Of a DNA stretch of 64,000 nucleotides, positions 20,611 to 33,084 are shown piece by piece (position 1 is the first letter of the stretch; each line of letters begins with the position of its first letter). A model generated the notes under the pieces. It worked only from the letters and a program-made list of their open reading frames with translations, was not told the DNA's origin and ran no database searches. The position numbers and the translations under genes were made by a program. This stretch comes from Hygrophila difformis (lineage: Eukaryota > Streptophyta > Magnoliopsida > Lamiales > Acanthaceae): positions 19,126,444-19,190,443 of the forward strand of contig JAOANR010000010.1 of assembly GCA_030278955.1 (NCBI GenBank). The letters run 5' to 3'.

Positions 20611-22548
20611 ATGCAACTTAGATCTGGACGAGTAGTAAGGGATTTAACGCAAAGATTTGGAGAAATGTCGCTACAGGAAGAAACTCCAGTAAGAACACCG
20701 TCTGAGAACGTCGATAATACGTCGACTACCTCCCAACCACCGCAGGGGATGATGCAAGTCCCAACCTTTTCGGAACAAATACGGCTATCGATGACTGAAT
20801 CGATGGCTGAATTCATGCCTTTACTTACGAGGCACCTTATGGATGTATTGCGGCCTGCCATGGCTGATCAAACTGACAGGATATGTGGATCCCTGCGTAC
20901 TCCACAAGAGGGATATATTCCTGCAAATGGCATAAATATGTCACCAAGCGTTACAGGACCGTATGGCGGTCTACAAAAGACTTCGGGGACAACTTTTGGC
21001 CAGCCATCACTCACTGAGTTTGGAGCACCACCTCCCATGATGTATGCTCCATCCGGATACTTGATGGCATCTAGCGCTGTTCCGATACAGCCATTTGGAG
21101 TGGTGGCTCCCATCCCACCAGCCGCCATTCATAATCTAGGTGCTGGAGGAGGACACATGCAACCTCAGGTCACCAACATACCTTTGGTTGCCAACATGCC
21201 TCAGGCCGCCATGCAGCATCAGGCCTCCAGCCCACACCTGGTGGCCACCGTGCAGCATCAGGCCTCCAGCCCACACCTGGCCGCCGTGCAGCATCAGGCC
21301 TCCAGTCCACACCAGGCCGCCATGCAGCATCAGGCCTCCAGCCCACACCTAGCCACCATACCGCATTAGGCCGCCAGTTCACACCCGACCATGCAACATC
21401 AGGCCATGGCCGCCAGTCCACACCCGGCCGCCATGCAGCATCAGTCCACCAGTTCATATCCGGCCGCCATGCAGCATCACGCCGCTAGTCCATACCCGGC
21501 CGCCATGCAGCATCATGCCACCAACCATTTCCCGGCCGCCATGCTTCCTATACAGATGCCCGTGGTGTCACCCGAGTTGTTGGCAGATATGATGCAACAG
21601 CACTTCGGGATTCAATTAACGCCGATGGAACGACCCACATACAGGAAACCATACCCAGAATGGGTAGACACTATGCAGCCTTATCCTAGAGGCTTCAAAA
21701 TGCCCGAGTTCACCACATTTTCGGGAGACGACGGCAAGTCCACAGTAGAACATGTGGGCAGATTCACTGCTCAGTGTGGCGAAGCAGCGGCCAACGATTG
21801 GCTGAAGCTAAGACTGTTCAGCTCATCTCTGACTGGACCCGCATTTGCTTGGTTTGCTTCCTTGCGGCCTAATTCAATTCAAAATTGGGCTGATCTCGAG
21901 CGGGCGTTCCATGACAGGTTTTACACTCCCCTGTCACAGGTTAGTCTTGCAGATCTCACTAACGCTAAACAATTTGCCGATGAAACGGCAAATGCTTTTA
22001 TTAACAGATTGCAACGCCTTAAAGGCCGATGTACTATGGCAATTCCAGATAAAGAAATAGCCAATATAGCAGTGGCTAACATGTTACCGAAATTAAAAGA
22101 ACATTTAATTGTGCAGGATGCAACTGACCTTGCCCAGTTGGCCGAGAGAGCGGCCCGCGTGGAAAAATTCCTGAGGGAGCAGGAAGAGAGGCGTCCTATG
22201 CGTCGAGTCCATTTCGAAGAAATGAAACTCAGTGATGATGAGGACGAACCTGTAGAGGTGGCTGTTGCAGAACTAGTTCAGACAGCCAAACCACATACAT
22301 GTGCAGCTCTTAAGCAGCCAAAACAAAGAGAAGCTAAATATAAGCCTGAGGAAGACCTCTTTGACATGGGCAAGGCGGATCAAGTGTTCGATGCCCTACT
22401 CAAAGATGGTGTGATTAAGCTGCCTGAGGGGCAGAAATTACCTACGGCTGAGGATATTCGAGGCCGATCTTTATGTAAGTGGCATAATTCGTTTACCACA
22501 GCATTACAAAATGCAGGAGTTTTAGGACTGCCATACAGAACAAAATAA
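20611..22548 (+). pseudogene. Gag of the Tat-like element, one nonsense mutation
   Basis: Structural capsid protein gene. The ATG at 20611 (MQLRSGRVVRD) follows the primer site. The capsid-type retrotransposon gag region is at ~21700-22180 (FTTFSGDDGKSTVEHVGRF, GPAFAWFASL, FHDRFYTP). Between ~21205 and 21545 the frame encodes ~10 copies of a His/Gln-rich repeat (MQHQASSPH-type). The frame is open except for TAG at 21367-21369, where the sister repeats read CAG, so a single C-to-T change broke it. No zinc knuckle was seen. It is followed by a separate frame starting near 22575. Confidence 0.85.
21205..21545 (+). repeat. Coding minisatellite in gag (His/Gln repeats)
   Basis: About ten imperfect ~33-39-bp units with the core ATGCAGCATCAGGCC followed by CCAGCCCACACC, translated as MQHQASSPH and variants. 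Confidence 0.8.
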
Positions 22549-22559
22549 AAGAAGGACGT

Positions 22560-23401
22560 TTGAAAATTGCAGGTATGAAGGTGGATTTAGACCCGTTCCC
22601 TCAACTTTCAATTGGCGCTTCTGGACTCTTACCAAACCCAGAAGATAGCGGCTCCAATAGCCGGACTGATAAAGGAAAAGAACATATTGAGTTCGACGAG
22701 AATGACGTAGATTTGTTATCGGACGAATCTGATCATGAAAGAAGAAAAGAGTTGTATAGCAAACAACCAAGATTTAAGAGCATGTCGAAGGAAGACTTCA
22801 AGAACGTCCTAGAATCAGAAAAACAAGAACATAAAAAGAAGCAGAATCCTCCTCTGAGGGTTGAGATCCTTAAGCATGTTGTAGAGGTCCATGAGAATGG
22901 GAAACACCAACCTATTATCCATGATTATAGGCATGGTGTACATGTGGTTCCAACTTTGATGAAGCGTCCCGAACATCCTGTTGAGGCTGAAAGGTGGATG
23001 AGGAATTGGGCTCAGAGCAGATTTGCCCAAAAGAAGCCGCCATCCATGACTAGAAGTCAATTTAGGGGATGCGGCAATGGGAAGCTCAGATACATAAGTT
23101 GGAGTCTTCCAAGCCTCAGAAGCCAATACAACCGACTTATTTCAGGGGAGAAACCTCCGACCAACGGAAACTCCTTCACCAGAAGGTACGTGGTACGGTG
23201 GCATGGGTTCCGGTTAGGGAACCTAACTCGCCCATAATACCTCGTCAGGGAAAGATGCACGAGGACTCAAGAAGACCACTTCAACCACCACCACCTTCTA
23301 CCAGAAGGCCAATGCGGTAAAGGCCGCAGCTGCCATCACTTTCTACCAGAAGGCCAATATGGGAGGGGCTACAACCGCCATCATCTTCTACCAGGAGACC
23401 A
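22560..23401 (+). pseudogene. Gag-pol linker region with 45-bp coding repeats, frame broken
   Basis: An acidic/basic linker frame (22575-23237, starting MKVDLDPFPQL) belongs between capsid and protease. From ~23280 to 23460 a 45-bp unit is repeated about four times, coding the PPxSTRRPM/I motif, with frame changes between units. The frame passes from 22560-23237 to 23402-24961 through this repeat, so a slippage indel there probably caused the break. Confidence 0.65.
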
Positions 23402-24961
23402 GTGAAGGAGAGGTTGCAGCCGCCAGCACCTTCTACCAGGAGGCCAATACGAGAGAGATTGCAGTGGGTAGAACGAAAGCCTCGGATACCTTCACCAAGG
23501 CCTAGGGTAACCAAAGATGACCCTCTTCAGACTAAACCATCAGTTTCTAAAGACAAAGGTAAAGCTATAGCTACCGAGTCTGGTGATCAAGAAAGTAAGG
23601 TTAAGTCTGTGGGACAAAAATTCATTGAGAAATTAGACAGCATGGATCCAACTACTTCAAATATGGCCATGGCTAGTGTGCTTATGAAGTACATGACATA
23701 TTTAGCGGCTCAGGAGGCCGATGAACTCGGGAGTGAACCGCATAGTTTCAAAGGATTCAAAGCTTACTGCAAGGCGTTGGAATCCCAAAAGAAGCCAGAA
23801 GTCCCATCCGAAACAAAATTAACCAATGAAGCGCAACAAGTGACTTTTGGGGCTACTACGTCTACAGAAGCAGGAGTGGCTGTGGAAGCCAATCTCAATG
23901 AACCTAAGGTGGGGATTGGTGCCTTAGGTATCATGACTGAGGAAGATGGCACGCTGGATGATATGAATCTTGACATTGATGATGGGTATGAAGATGGTGT
24001 ATCGGATGATGCTGATCTCAACATTAATGAAGAGTACGATGGCGATTTAGAGGGCATGGATCTTGAGGATAATTTTAATAGTGCGGAATTCTTGGAAAAA
24101 TTGGATAAAGAGCTTGGGGATGCAGATCATAAGAAAGAACAGGAAGAAGAGTCGACGGACCCCTCCGTACCCATGCAAGTCATTGGGTTAGCACCTGATG
24201 AAGATATAAGCGATGCCGAATCTGAGATTTGGGATGATGAAGAGCCATCATTCACTAGGCTCATAGAAAAAATGGATGAAATGATAGCAGAATTGTCTCA
24301 TCCAGCCCGAGATACACCTCATATACAAGAACTTGACGGCCAGTATGATGATTCAAATTTAGCTTCGGCACAGTTTGCCAAACCCGAGGTGGCCCAGACA
24401 AGGCAACTGAAACCCTTGTATGTCAAGGCTCACATTGATGGACGTCCTGTACGCAGGGTTTTCGTTGACAACGGGGCAGCGGCAAATGTAATGCCTATGT
24501 CGACTCTGAGGAAGATTGTGAAGAGTGAGAAAGATCTGATCCTCACCAGGGTCAGAATGTGCAGTTTCGTGGGAGAAGCAACTCAACCTGCCGGATTCAT
24601 AACGGCAAATGTCACTATCGGTTCCAAGATCATCAAAGTGGCCTTCTTTGTGGTGAAATCAAAGACTTGTTACTCGACGTTATTAGGACGTGACTGGATC
24701 CACATGGCACAATGTGTTCCCTCTACTTTACACCAACAATTACTCATTTGGGATGGTGACCAGATAGAATTGGTAGAGGCGGATCCTCAACCCTTTGCAG
24801 GACAGGACGCCAATGATGAGGCGATCTTCTACTTAGAAGACATCCAACCTGCATCAGCTTTAATTGGTATGGACATGGATCTGGAATCCATTGACTTCAC
24901 AACAAGCGGCTTCAAGTTACGTCCTGCGGATAGCCGACATGAAGCATCAAGCTCTGCATGA
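23402..24961 (+). CDS. Protease region of the Tat-like element
   Basis: An open frame of ~519 codons. After an acidic linker (DDMNLDIDDGYEDGVSDD, a run of Asp/Glu) comes a retroviral-type aspartic protease domain at ~24420-24720: VKAHIDGRPV, then the active-site motif VDNGAAANVMP, then LLGRDWIH. The catalytic Asp is present but the following residues are N-G rather than S/T-G. The stop TGA overlaps the next frame's ATG (ATGA at 24958-24961), so protease and RT are in different frames here. The protease cleaves the polyprotein into mature parts. Confidence 0.75.
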   Translation: MKERLQPPAPSTRRPIRERLQWVERKPRIPSPRPRVTKDDPLQTKPSVSKDKGKAIATESGDQESKVKSVGQKFIEKLDSMDPTTSNMAMASVLMKYMTYLAAQEADELGSEPHSFKGFKAYCKALESQKKPEVPSETKLTNEAQQVTFGATTSTEAGVAVEANLNEPKVGIGALGIMTEEDGTLDDMNLDIDDGYEDGVSDDADLNINEEYDGDLEGMDLEDNFNSAEFLEKLDKELGDADHKKEQEEESTDPSVPMQVIGLAPDEDISDAESEIWDDEEPSFTRLIEKMDEMIAELSHPARDTPHIQELDGQYDDSNLASAQFAKPEVAQTRQLKPLYVKAHIDGRPVRRVFVDNGAAANVMPMSTLRKIVKSEKDLILTRVRMCSFVGEATQPAGFITANVTIGSKIIKVAFFVVKSKTCYSTLLGRDWIHMAQCVPSTLHQQLLIWDGDQIELVEADPQPFAGQDANDEAIFYLEDIQPASALIGMDMDLESIDFTTSGFKLRPADSRHEASSSA

Positions 24962-27183
24962 CGGGCAACTATGACATTTATAAAGACTTGTTGCAGAGTC
25001 TCGCCAACACGGAAATAATGATGGGTGCCGAAATCAAGTCCAAAAACCCAACTGACATTCGGCCATCTGAGTGGCCATCTCCTGTAAAGCGGACGTTGCC
25101 TAGTCCGGAAGCCAATGAACCACTGGTAAACATCAACCTCGGGACAGAGGCAGAGCCAAAGTTGACCAAGATAAGTGCGTCATTACCGGATGAAAAGCGG
25201 CACCAACTGGTGGAGCTGATTCATAAATATAAGGATTGCTTTGCATGGCAGTACACAGACATGTCAAGACTATCAAGAGATCTAGTGGAACATAAGCTGC
25301 CAACTCACCCAGAATTCAGACCTCATAAGCAACCGCCTAGACGGTTCGACCCAGACACCATCCCAAAAATAAAGGCCGAAATCGAGAAACTTCTTAGAGC
25401 AGGTTACATTAGAACTTGTCGTTATGTGGAATGGCTTGCAAATATTGTACCTGTTATAAAAAAGAACGGTCAATTAAGAGTCTGTATAGACTTTAGGAAT
25501 TTAAACTTGGCAACACCCAAGGATGAATATGTGATGCCTATGGCCGATATGCTCGTTGATGCGGCCGCTGGCCACAAGTTTTTATCTTTAATGGATGGTT
25601 ATTCTGGATACAATCAAATCTTCATTTCTGAAAATGATGTACATAAAACAGCCTTTCGTTGCCCAGGGCCAGTCGGCATCTTTGAATGGGTAGTCATGCC
25701 TTTCGGATTGAAAAATGCTGGGGCAACATACCAAAGGGCCATGAATATGATTTTTCATGATTTAATTGGCCATACACTTGAAGTTTACATCGATGACATA
25801 GTTGTGAAATCATGCGAATTTGATCAACACTTGGATCACCTTGAAGGTGCCTTCATCTGAATGAGGCAACATGGGTTGAAAATTAATCCGGCTAAGTGTG
25901 CCTTCGGAGTGGCGGCAGGGAACTTCTTAGGTTTTCTGGTGCATGAGAGGGGCATTGAGGTGGACCAAAATAAAGCTAAGGCCATATTGGAAGCCCGTGC
26001 ACCATCCCATCTCAAAGAGCTGCAATCACTAATTGGTAAAATCAATTTTTTAAGGAGGTTCATTGCCAATGCAGCAGGAAAGATGAAAGCGTTCACTACC
26101 TTACTTAAAGGAAGAAAGAACGAGAAATTCATGTGGACGTCGGAGCATCAGGCAGCCTTTGAAGAAATAAAAAGAGCGTTGGTCAACCCTCCAGTATTAG
26201 TACCGCCAAGGCTTGGAGTACCTTTAAAACTATACGTATCCGCCGCCGAAGAATCTATCGGTTGCCTGCTTGCACAGGATGATGGAGACGGCAAAGAGAG
26301 GGCTATCTATTACCTTAGCAAGACTCTGCAAGGGCCAGAAGTGAGATATACCGCATTAGAAAAATTATGCTACGCCCTAGTATACTCCTGCAACAAGTTG
26401 GAACACTACATGCTGCCAAGAACAGTTCATGTAGTAGCTCCCTTTCACTTGGTAAGGACACTCTTGCACAAGCCAGCATTGAAAGGCCGACAAGCAAAGT
26501 GGGCTATGAAGATTAGTCCCTTTACCCTGGTACATATTCCCCAAAAGGCAGTCAAGGGACAAGCCTTGGCTGATTTTTTAGCTCAACATCCTTCGTTGAC
26601 ATTGCCAGAGGATCCCAAAAAAACGTCCTTTATAGGGTTCAAACCTTGGGAGCTAACTTTTGATGGATCTTGTGCAAGCAGCGGTTCAGGAGCCGGTATT
26701 ACGATAACTAGTCCTTGTGGAGAACATTGGAAGCTTGCTAGAGAATTAGAGCCTGACACCACCAACAATCAGGCGGAGTACGAAGCTCTAATATTTGGCC
26801 TCGAGACAGCATTGCTGAAGGGTGCGAAATCCATTACAATTTTTGGAGATTCCCAATTCATCATGAAACAGTTAACAGGAGAATACGAATGCAAGAGTCC
26901 TAGATTGATTAAGTGTTATGAGGTAGCACTAGAGCTACTGGGCAAGTTTTCAGACGCCACCATCACACATGTGCCTAGGAGTCAAAATCAAGAGGCTAAC
27001 GAGGTCGCTCAACTTGCTTCGGGTTGGCAGACTGGTCGCCCTAGGGGGCACCACGCATTGCCACCATCACAAGTGAGCCTGAGGACCAACAAGAAATCCG
27101 ACTTCAAAGTCCGAATGATGATTGGAGGACCGAGATCAAACAATATCTTGAAAACCCATCATCTGGAGGAGATAGTTCTCTAA
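24958..27183 (+). pseudogene. Reverse transcriptase, RNase H and second (archaeal-type) RNase H
   Basis: Reverse transcriptase from ~25300 (YSGYNQIFISE, VMPFGLKNAGATYQ, catalytic VYIDDIVVKS at ~25788-25817). TGA at 25858-25860 interrupts the frame where CGA (Arg) is expected; the same frame continues through RNase H 1 (~26230-26590, ending ALADFLAQHP). A second RNase H-like domain follows (~26645-27020: LTFDGSCASSGSGAG, NNQAEYEALIFGL, FGDSQFIMKQL, EANEVAQLASG). This extra RNase H is a hallmark of the Tat lineage. A 1-nt shift near 27115 leads to the stop at 27181. Confidence 0.9.
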
Positions 27184-28376
27184 AGGTTAAAGCTTTACGG
27201 TACACACTAATTGATGGCGAATTATTCCGAAGGGCGGTCGATGGATTACTACTCAAATGCATATGAACCGAAGACGCAAAGTTGGTGATGGGAGAAGTCC
27301 ATGAGGGAATTTGCGGCTCTCATCGGACGGGGCCTAGCATGAGGTGGAGTATCCACCGCCATGGATATTTTTGGCCGACTATCATGGAGGACTGCATCAT
27401 TTACGCTCGATGGTGCGAGGCTTGCCAAAAACATGGGCCGATTCAAAGAGTACCGGCGGAAGAGTTACACACAGTCATCAAGCCTTGGCCATTTCGTAGC
27501 TGGGGGATGGACATCATCGGGAAAATTCATCCACCATCATCTAAGAATCACGCATTCATACTAGTGGCTACTGACTACTTCACCAAATGGGTAGAAGCGT
27601 GGCCAATGAGGAAGATTGACCAAAATGATGTAATTAAGTTCGTGACTGAGCTCATACATCGATTTGGAATTCCCCAAACAATCACCGCTGACCAGGGTAC
27701 TGTGTTCACTGGTGAGAAGTTTTTAGCTTTTGCTAAACAATTCGGGATTCGCATATATCATTCCACTCCATACTACCCCCAAGCAAACGGTCAAGCTGAG
27801 GCCACCAATAAAATCCTGATAAGTATGATCAAGAAGGCAGTAGGTGATAAGCCAATGAAGTGGCATGAGGCTCTGACAGAAGTACTATGGGCTTACAGAA
27901 ACTCTAAATCTACAGCCACCGGCTTCACACCATACTATCTGACGTATGGTCTTGACGCCGTCCTACCTTTGGAAATCACAGTCCCCTCTCTCATAGTGGC
28001 CCAGCAACATCAGTTAGACTTAACTAAATATGAAGAGGCCATGTTGCAAGAATTGGAGACATCAGACGGCGACAAGCTGACCGCTCTGGAAAATATCCGT
28101 CGCCAAAAGATGAGAATGGCGAGACATTACGACAAGAGGGTTCGAGGCAAAACCTTTAGCGAGGGAGACCTAGTATGGAAGGTGATTCTACCCTCGGGGG
28201 TGCGTGACAATGAAACAGGCAAGTGGTCTCCAAATTGGGAAGGACCATTCATTGTTACGCAAAGACTACTTAATGGTGCATACAAACTGATGGACATCGA
28301 TGGCCAAGAACACAAACAGAGTATAAATGCAAAATACCTCAAAGTGTTTTATCCATCAGTGTGGGAATCTGAATGA
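27184..28376 (+). pseudogene. Integrase of the Tat-like element
   Basis: Coding continues from the preceding frame with KALRYTLIDGELFRR. It meets TGA near 27265 (expected CGA) and is then open from 27282 to 28376. Features are an HHCC zinc finger ending CEACQKHG, the catalytic core with Asp in GMDIIGK, Asp in TADQGT and Glu in NGQAEATN (D,D,E), and a C-terminal domain to ~28370. Integrase inserts the cDNA into chromosomes. Apart from one nonsense codon before the finger it looks intact. Confidence 0.9.
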
Positions 28377-28520
28377 GAAACGCAAGTGCATCAAAAGTGG
28401 CCAAGTCACAAGCTCGGCCAAAAAAGTAACAGTAATATCCCAAAGTAAAGGCAAGAGTTGCCCACCACAAGGCCGATGGGCTGACCCAAAAGTGTATTGA
28501 AAACAAAGCAGTGCAAAAAA

Positions 28521-30930
28521 CTAAGGAGGAGGCTGCCTAACATCAACCAGTATACGCCGACGCATGAGGGCCCACTGATCACGGGTGCGCTCGAACATGT
28601 CCGTCAGACGGAGAAGTGCGGCCGCCGAAGCACGAGCGCGAACCAAAAACCGAAGCCGACGAGTCCGAACTCCCGATAACTCAGCCGATAAATCACGCTC
28701 ATCTGTGGCTAAATGACCATAGGAAGTCTCTAACTCAGCAGCTCGGGAAGAAATGTCAGCCAAGACAGGCTCTAAGGTAGCAAGCTCCTCATTAGCCTCC
28801 TGAATGGTGCGCCTCCTCTCCAGAATGATACGCTCTGCCTCCTCAATATCACGCTCTGCTCGCGTAACAACGTCCCTAAGATGCGATCTGCGACTCTCTC
28901 TAACTCCGCGATCAATAGACAACTGCTCGCGCTGAGGGTGCATAGCCTCTATCTGAAAGCAAACCTCACGGTATCGTGCCTCGAGGTCATCAAGCAGCGT
29001 CAGATCATGAGCAGACTGATCCGCAGAGCTACTAAAAGCGGGATAGGAAACAGCTAAATCAGCAATGCGCTCTGAAAAGCTAAGAAAGTCAGCATCCTCG
29101 GTAAAGGCGGAAACTGCGCTAACGTCGTCCAGCAGGCGATCAAGACTAGAGAGCACTTCGGTGGAGAGTCGATAGATATGGGTGGATAGAAGGCGGTCAA
29201 ACGCCTCGCATGATGAAACGACAACCCGGTCAACAGGAGCAGGCACCGAAGGGCCTGATAAAGAGGTCGCTGGAACTGAGGCACGAGCCATGGACACCTG
29301 AGGACAACTTGACATGAATATAGGAATAAGAAACTCTAATTGCCTCAAAGGATGAAACGAAGCATACCTTAGGAGGCAGCGCGACCGAATCAGCTGAAGT
29401 AGCATGAACAGCGGTGATTGAATGAGCTGCCTGATCCATGGGAACCTAGAGAGGGAACCCTTAGAGCATGTCCTCAAGAAGAAATGAAAGAAAGTAAGGG
29501 TGCCGATAAGGAATACCTGAGAAATCACTGAAGGGCCAGCCTGACTAGTCTTGGAAACGTGATCCGCAACCTGAATAGTATCCGCAGGAGGAACCTGGAG
29601 GACACAGCTATCCTTAGAATACCCTGTTTAGACAAAATAAGCAGAAAAGGAGAGGGAACATAACCAAAAAATACCTGAGAGACCAAATCGTGGTCATACG
29701 AGCCAACCGCGTCATCAGTCTTAGAGGAATGAGGATCCACCTATACCATTAAAAGGAGAGTCATTACAATACTAGAGGTAATTAGAATAAGAGAACAAAG
29801 GTGGAAAAGCATACCTGGTCGACAGCAGTGGTTGAAGGATCATCAATATCGGTCATCGCGGCAGTATCGTCACAACCATGAAGGATGGTATAATCAGCAC
29901 GAGCAAACATCTCCTCCAGGGATGGGGAAGGCTCATCAGAAGGTCTACCAAGGGCAGATAAATACCGAGAGTCGGCAGCCACAAGAACATCAGCGGTGGA
30001 GTCATCTGCTTGACCGTGATCATCGACGCAATGGGGATCTACCAACTCATCCTCATCAATGCCAACATCACCCGCGTGATCCTCCTCCTCATCAGAGTGT
30101 GATCCATCATCACTCGAGCCCGCCTCCGCCTCATCAGAACCGGACTGCTCGTCGCTAGCCGAGGCATCCTCGTCACGTACTGCATCATCATCTGCATCAT
30201 CATCCGCGGACGAAGAGACAACATTAAAAGACTCTACAGTTGTTGTGCGAAATGATATATTGACAATAAGGTGATTCAACCTACCTCTTCGGCGCTTGCG
30301 GGAAGAAGAGACTGACCCAGACTTGGACTTCGTGGTAACACTGCGAGGGGCAGAAGCACGGGACCGATGCGAAGGAGCTGAGTCTCCAAAACGAGCTGTC
30401 AGCCGGTCATATGGCGGCAAAATAGAAGTAATATACATCGTCCACCATGCCATAAAACTAGCTGCAAGCGATCCCGATGGAGTAAAGGGGAGGTAGCTGG
30501 AAAGCGTCAAACGAGACGAAAAAGCCGTCACATCCCTAATAGCCACAGGAGTCAGCCTACCCTTCCTGGTAAAACGAATAGGCCACCTCACTCTGCGAGG
30601 AAGTCCAGGATGGCAGCCAAACTGACGGGCAAGCAGGTGCGGGCAATACGGCTCAGCTATGAGAGGATTATAAGCGTCAGTCCTCTTCACCCCACTCAAA
30701 AGCATGTGAGGCTTCATACTGATGTTCCAAGTGGATTCCCCGTGAAGGCCTCGTGGCTGAGCAGGATGGCAAACCAGTGTAGACAGCAACCGTGAAATGG
30801 AGGCGTAAACAAACAAGTCATTGTAAGACGGCCGATAATGATAGAGCCAATGGATAACCCCTAGACCATCTCGTCCCAAAAGGCTGTCCCGGCTGATCCT
30901 CACAGACTGAGCGGCCAATATCTTACCTAA
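28521..30930 (-). pseudogene. Antisense PMD gene, 3' part (exons after the Athila insertion)
   Basis: Continues in frame from 48604 across the nested element. The end of the mobile-domain region is at 30930-30300, with aromatic and Pro-rich motifs such as YHYRPSYNDLFVYAS, then a basic patch (RKRRR, ~30290) and an acidic Asp/Glu/Ser tail (30230-30030). GT-AG introns with CAG|GT borders split the rest: 29814-29741, 29674-29624, 29516-29446 and 29367-29298. The last exon, 29297-28521, encodes a long heptad-like coiled coil (ERDIEEAERIILERRR region) ending RQPPP-stop. It lies tail-to-tail with integrase, 145 bp away. The coding frame of the large exons is open. Confidence 0.75.
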
Positions 30931-30935
30931 CGGAT

Positions 30936-33084
30936 TGATGAGTGATTTTCACTACTCATATTTTACCACAAGCGGATGGTTGTCATCAAGTAATAAAAAC
31001 CAGTGAATACCGGGTCGAACCCAAGGGAATTTCAGAATATTATTTCATTCCGGAGAAATTTTAATTGTTCTTAAGTTTATTGATTATATTTAATGTATTT
31101 AAAAAGATTTTGATAGATTCTAATGGTGATTTAATAAAAAAAATAGTGACATTAAATTTAAAATAAAGCAAATTAAAATTATATTTAATAAGGATATAAA
31201 TGGGAGATGCTTGTAATATTTTAAATATTGCCATCTTTATATAAAATAGAAATTGCATATTGATTTAGCAATTTCCAATGTCTAAAAAGATCAATTTCTT
31301 AAAGTTAATTATTTTATAAAGATTAAAAATATTATAATCTACTACTAATCAAATTATGCTTAAACGGATTTCATGGAAGTTGATTAAATTGTCTAACATT
31401 CTGCAATCATTATTCTAGGCCTAAATTTGAGTCTTTCCCAAGCTTACAAATTTTCCTATAGCAATTAAAAGGCACTTTTCATTTCCCAAATCATTGTGCA
31501 CATGCCAGAATCCATTTATAATGTAATTTATTCCCAATTCCGGTACTAAAATATTAATTCTACTTTTTATCTCCCGATTTAGTAAAGCAGAAATCACAGA
31601 ATTGAATTCTAACATTTAATTATGCAGAACAGTGTAAATAATTTAACAATTATGGTAAAATAATAGCAAAACATGGTAAACTGGATTTAATTAATAATAT
31701 TAAAATGCAGACAGATTAAAATTAATGCCAGATTACTAAAAATAGAGAATTAAGATTGATCGATCATTTCAGGCTTTAACAGATTAATAATTTGGATAGT
31801 AGATTTAAAATTATAGATTCCAATCTAATCGAATTAAAGCAAATTACACCAAAACATAAAATTTCACTTCTATACTTCAGGCAGAATGGCGCTTAAATCA
31901 GATTAGACAGATTTTATAATGCTAACCGATTAATCGTTCAATCCAGATTCAGCAGATAAAATAGCAGATTCAAGATTTCCATACAAACCTAATCATCGAT
32001 CAAACTCTGGCATACAATACATGATTTTAATCCACATTCTAATAATTCAAATAGATTAATCCAGATTACAGAATTAAACATCGACATATTATATTACTTC
32101 CATAAAAGATGAATTCGTACTTCAAAGTGATTCTGAACTCCCGTTCTAGAACACTTCTAACACGAACAATACAGAAATCCGTCTACAAATTAAGAACATG
32201 ATAGCAGATTACATTTAGAGGCAAATTCAATTCATTACAAAGCAAGAAAAAGAAAGGCAACACCTATGGTAAGAAGAACTCGATCAGAACAGCATTCTGG
32301 CTAATTCCTCCGGCTTGATTTTGTGTTTCCGGCCTTCTTCTCCTATTTTTCCAGATGTTTTCAGAGTGTTTCTGTCGATGAAAATGAAGTCTGCTCTGAA
32401 GAAATGAAGAAAAACGGACCTTCAAACCGTGTTCGGGAGGTTAGAAAACTGCTCAACCGCGACTGTGGCGCAAAAAGTAGCGGACGGAAGAGGTTTTCGG
32501 CGCCACCAAGGAGCTGCGGCGCATACGAAGATTTTCCGAATTTTCGAAAGTGGCGCAGAAAGGCACTTTTATGCGCCGCCAAGAAGGTGCGGTGCATTCT
32601 GACAATTTCCCAAATTTTACCCTGCGGCGCATTTTGTGGCGCTCCGGAGCAGTTTTAGGCGCCACCAAGCGATTGTGGCGCATCCTGAAGCTTTTTCCAT
32701 CCGAAATTTTCCCAAGTGTTGAGGTGGTGCACAAAGTGGCGCTGGAGAGCATTTTTAGGCGCCACAATGCCTATGTGGCGCATTCTGTAGCCTTACAGTG
32801 TTGAAAATTCCGAATTTTGCATCCTTTGACCTCCGAACATCTTCTTTCTTCATTTTAATGCCTGAAACATCATTGCAATGTATTAGAATTGCCAAAGTCT
32901 TATTAAAAAGCATAAAACAAGGTAAATTGGGCTCGGATAAGCTCAATTTAACCGGTCTTATTAATATTTACACATTACATGAAATATACACTAAAAAGCA
33001 GTAAAATAGGGTCTCATGCATGCAATTTAGGTTCATTTTAACATAATTTAAGCTTATTTAAATGTGGTTTCACAGGGTGCATCA
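30936..33084 (-). repeat. 3' LTR of the Athila-1 element
   Basis: Matches 46439-48598 over its full length with scattered substitutions and a ~14-bp deletion inside the word array (~32550). AT-rich except for the GC word array at 32455-32800. Confidence 0.95.
32455..32800. repeat. GC word array in the Athila-1 3' LTR (four units)
   Basis: Four units of ~85-95 bp. The unit syntax is TGGCGCA, a few bases, GTGGCGCT, ~15 bases, T(A/C)GGCGCCAC, ~10 bases, TGTGGCGCA, then an AT-rich spacer with TTTCCCAA. Unit 1 is partly degraded here (GTAGCGGACGG where the other LTR has GTGGCGCTCGG). Confidence 0.85.

Noticed and set aside
21136..21457. Trp/Arg-rich and Pro/Thr-rich repeat proteins in other frames
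   Set aside because: Out-of-frame readings of the gag His/Gln minisatellite.
32323..32804. Frames of 60-110 codons within the Athila LTRs (also at 47787-48318)
   Set aside because: They run through the GC word array, differ between the two LTRs, and have no domain.
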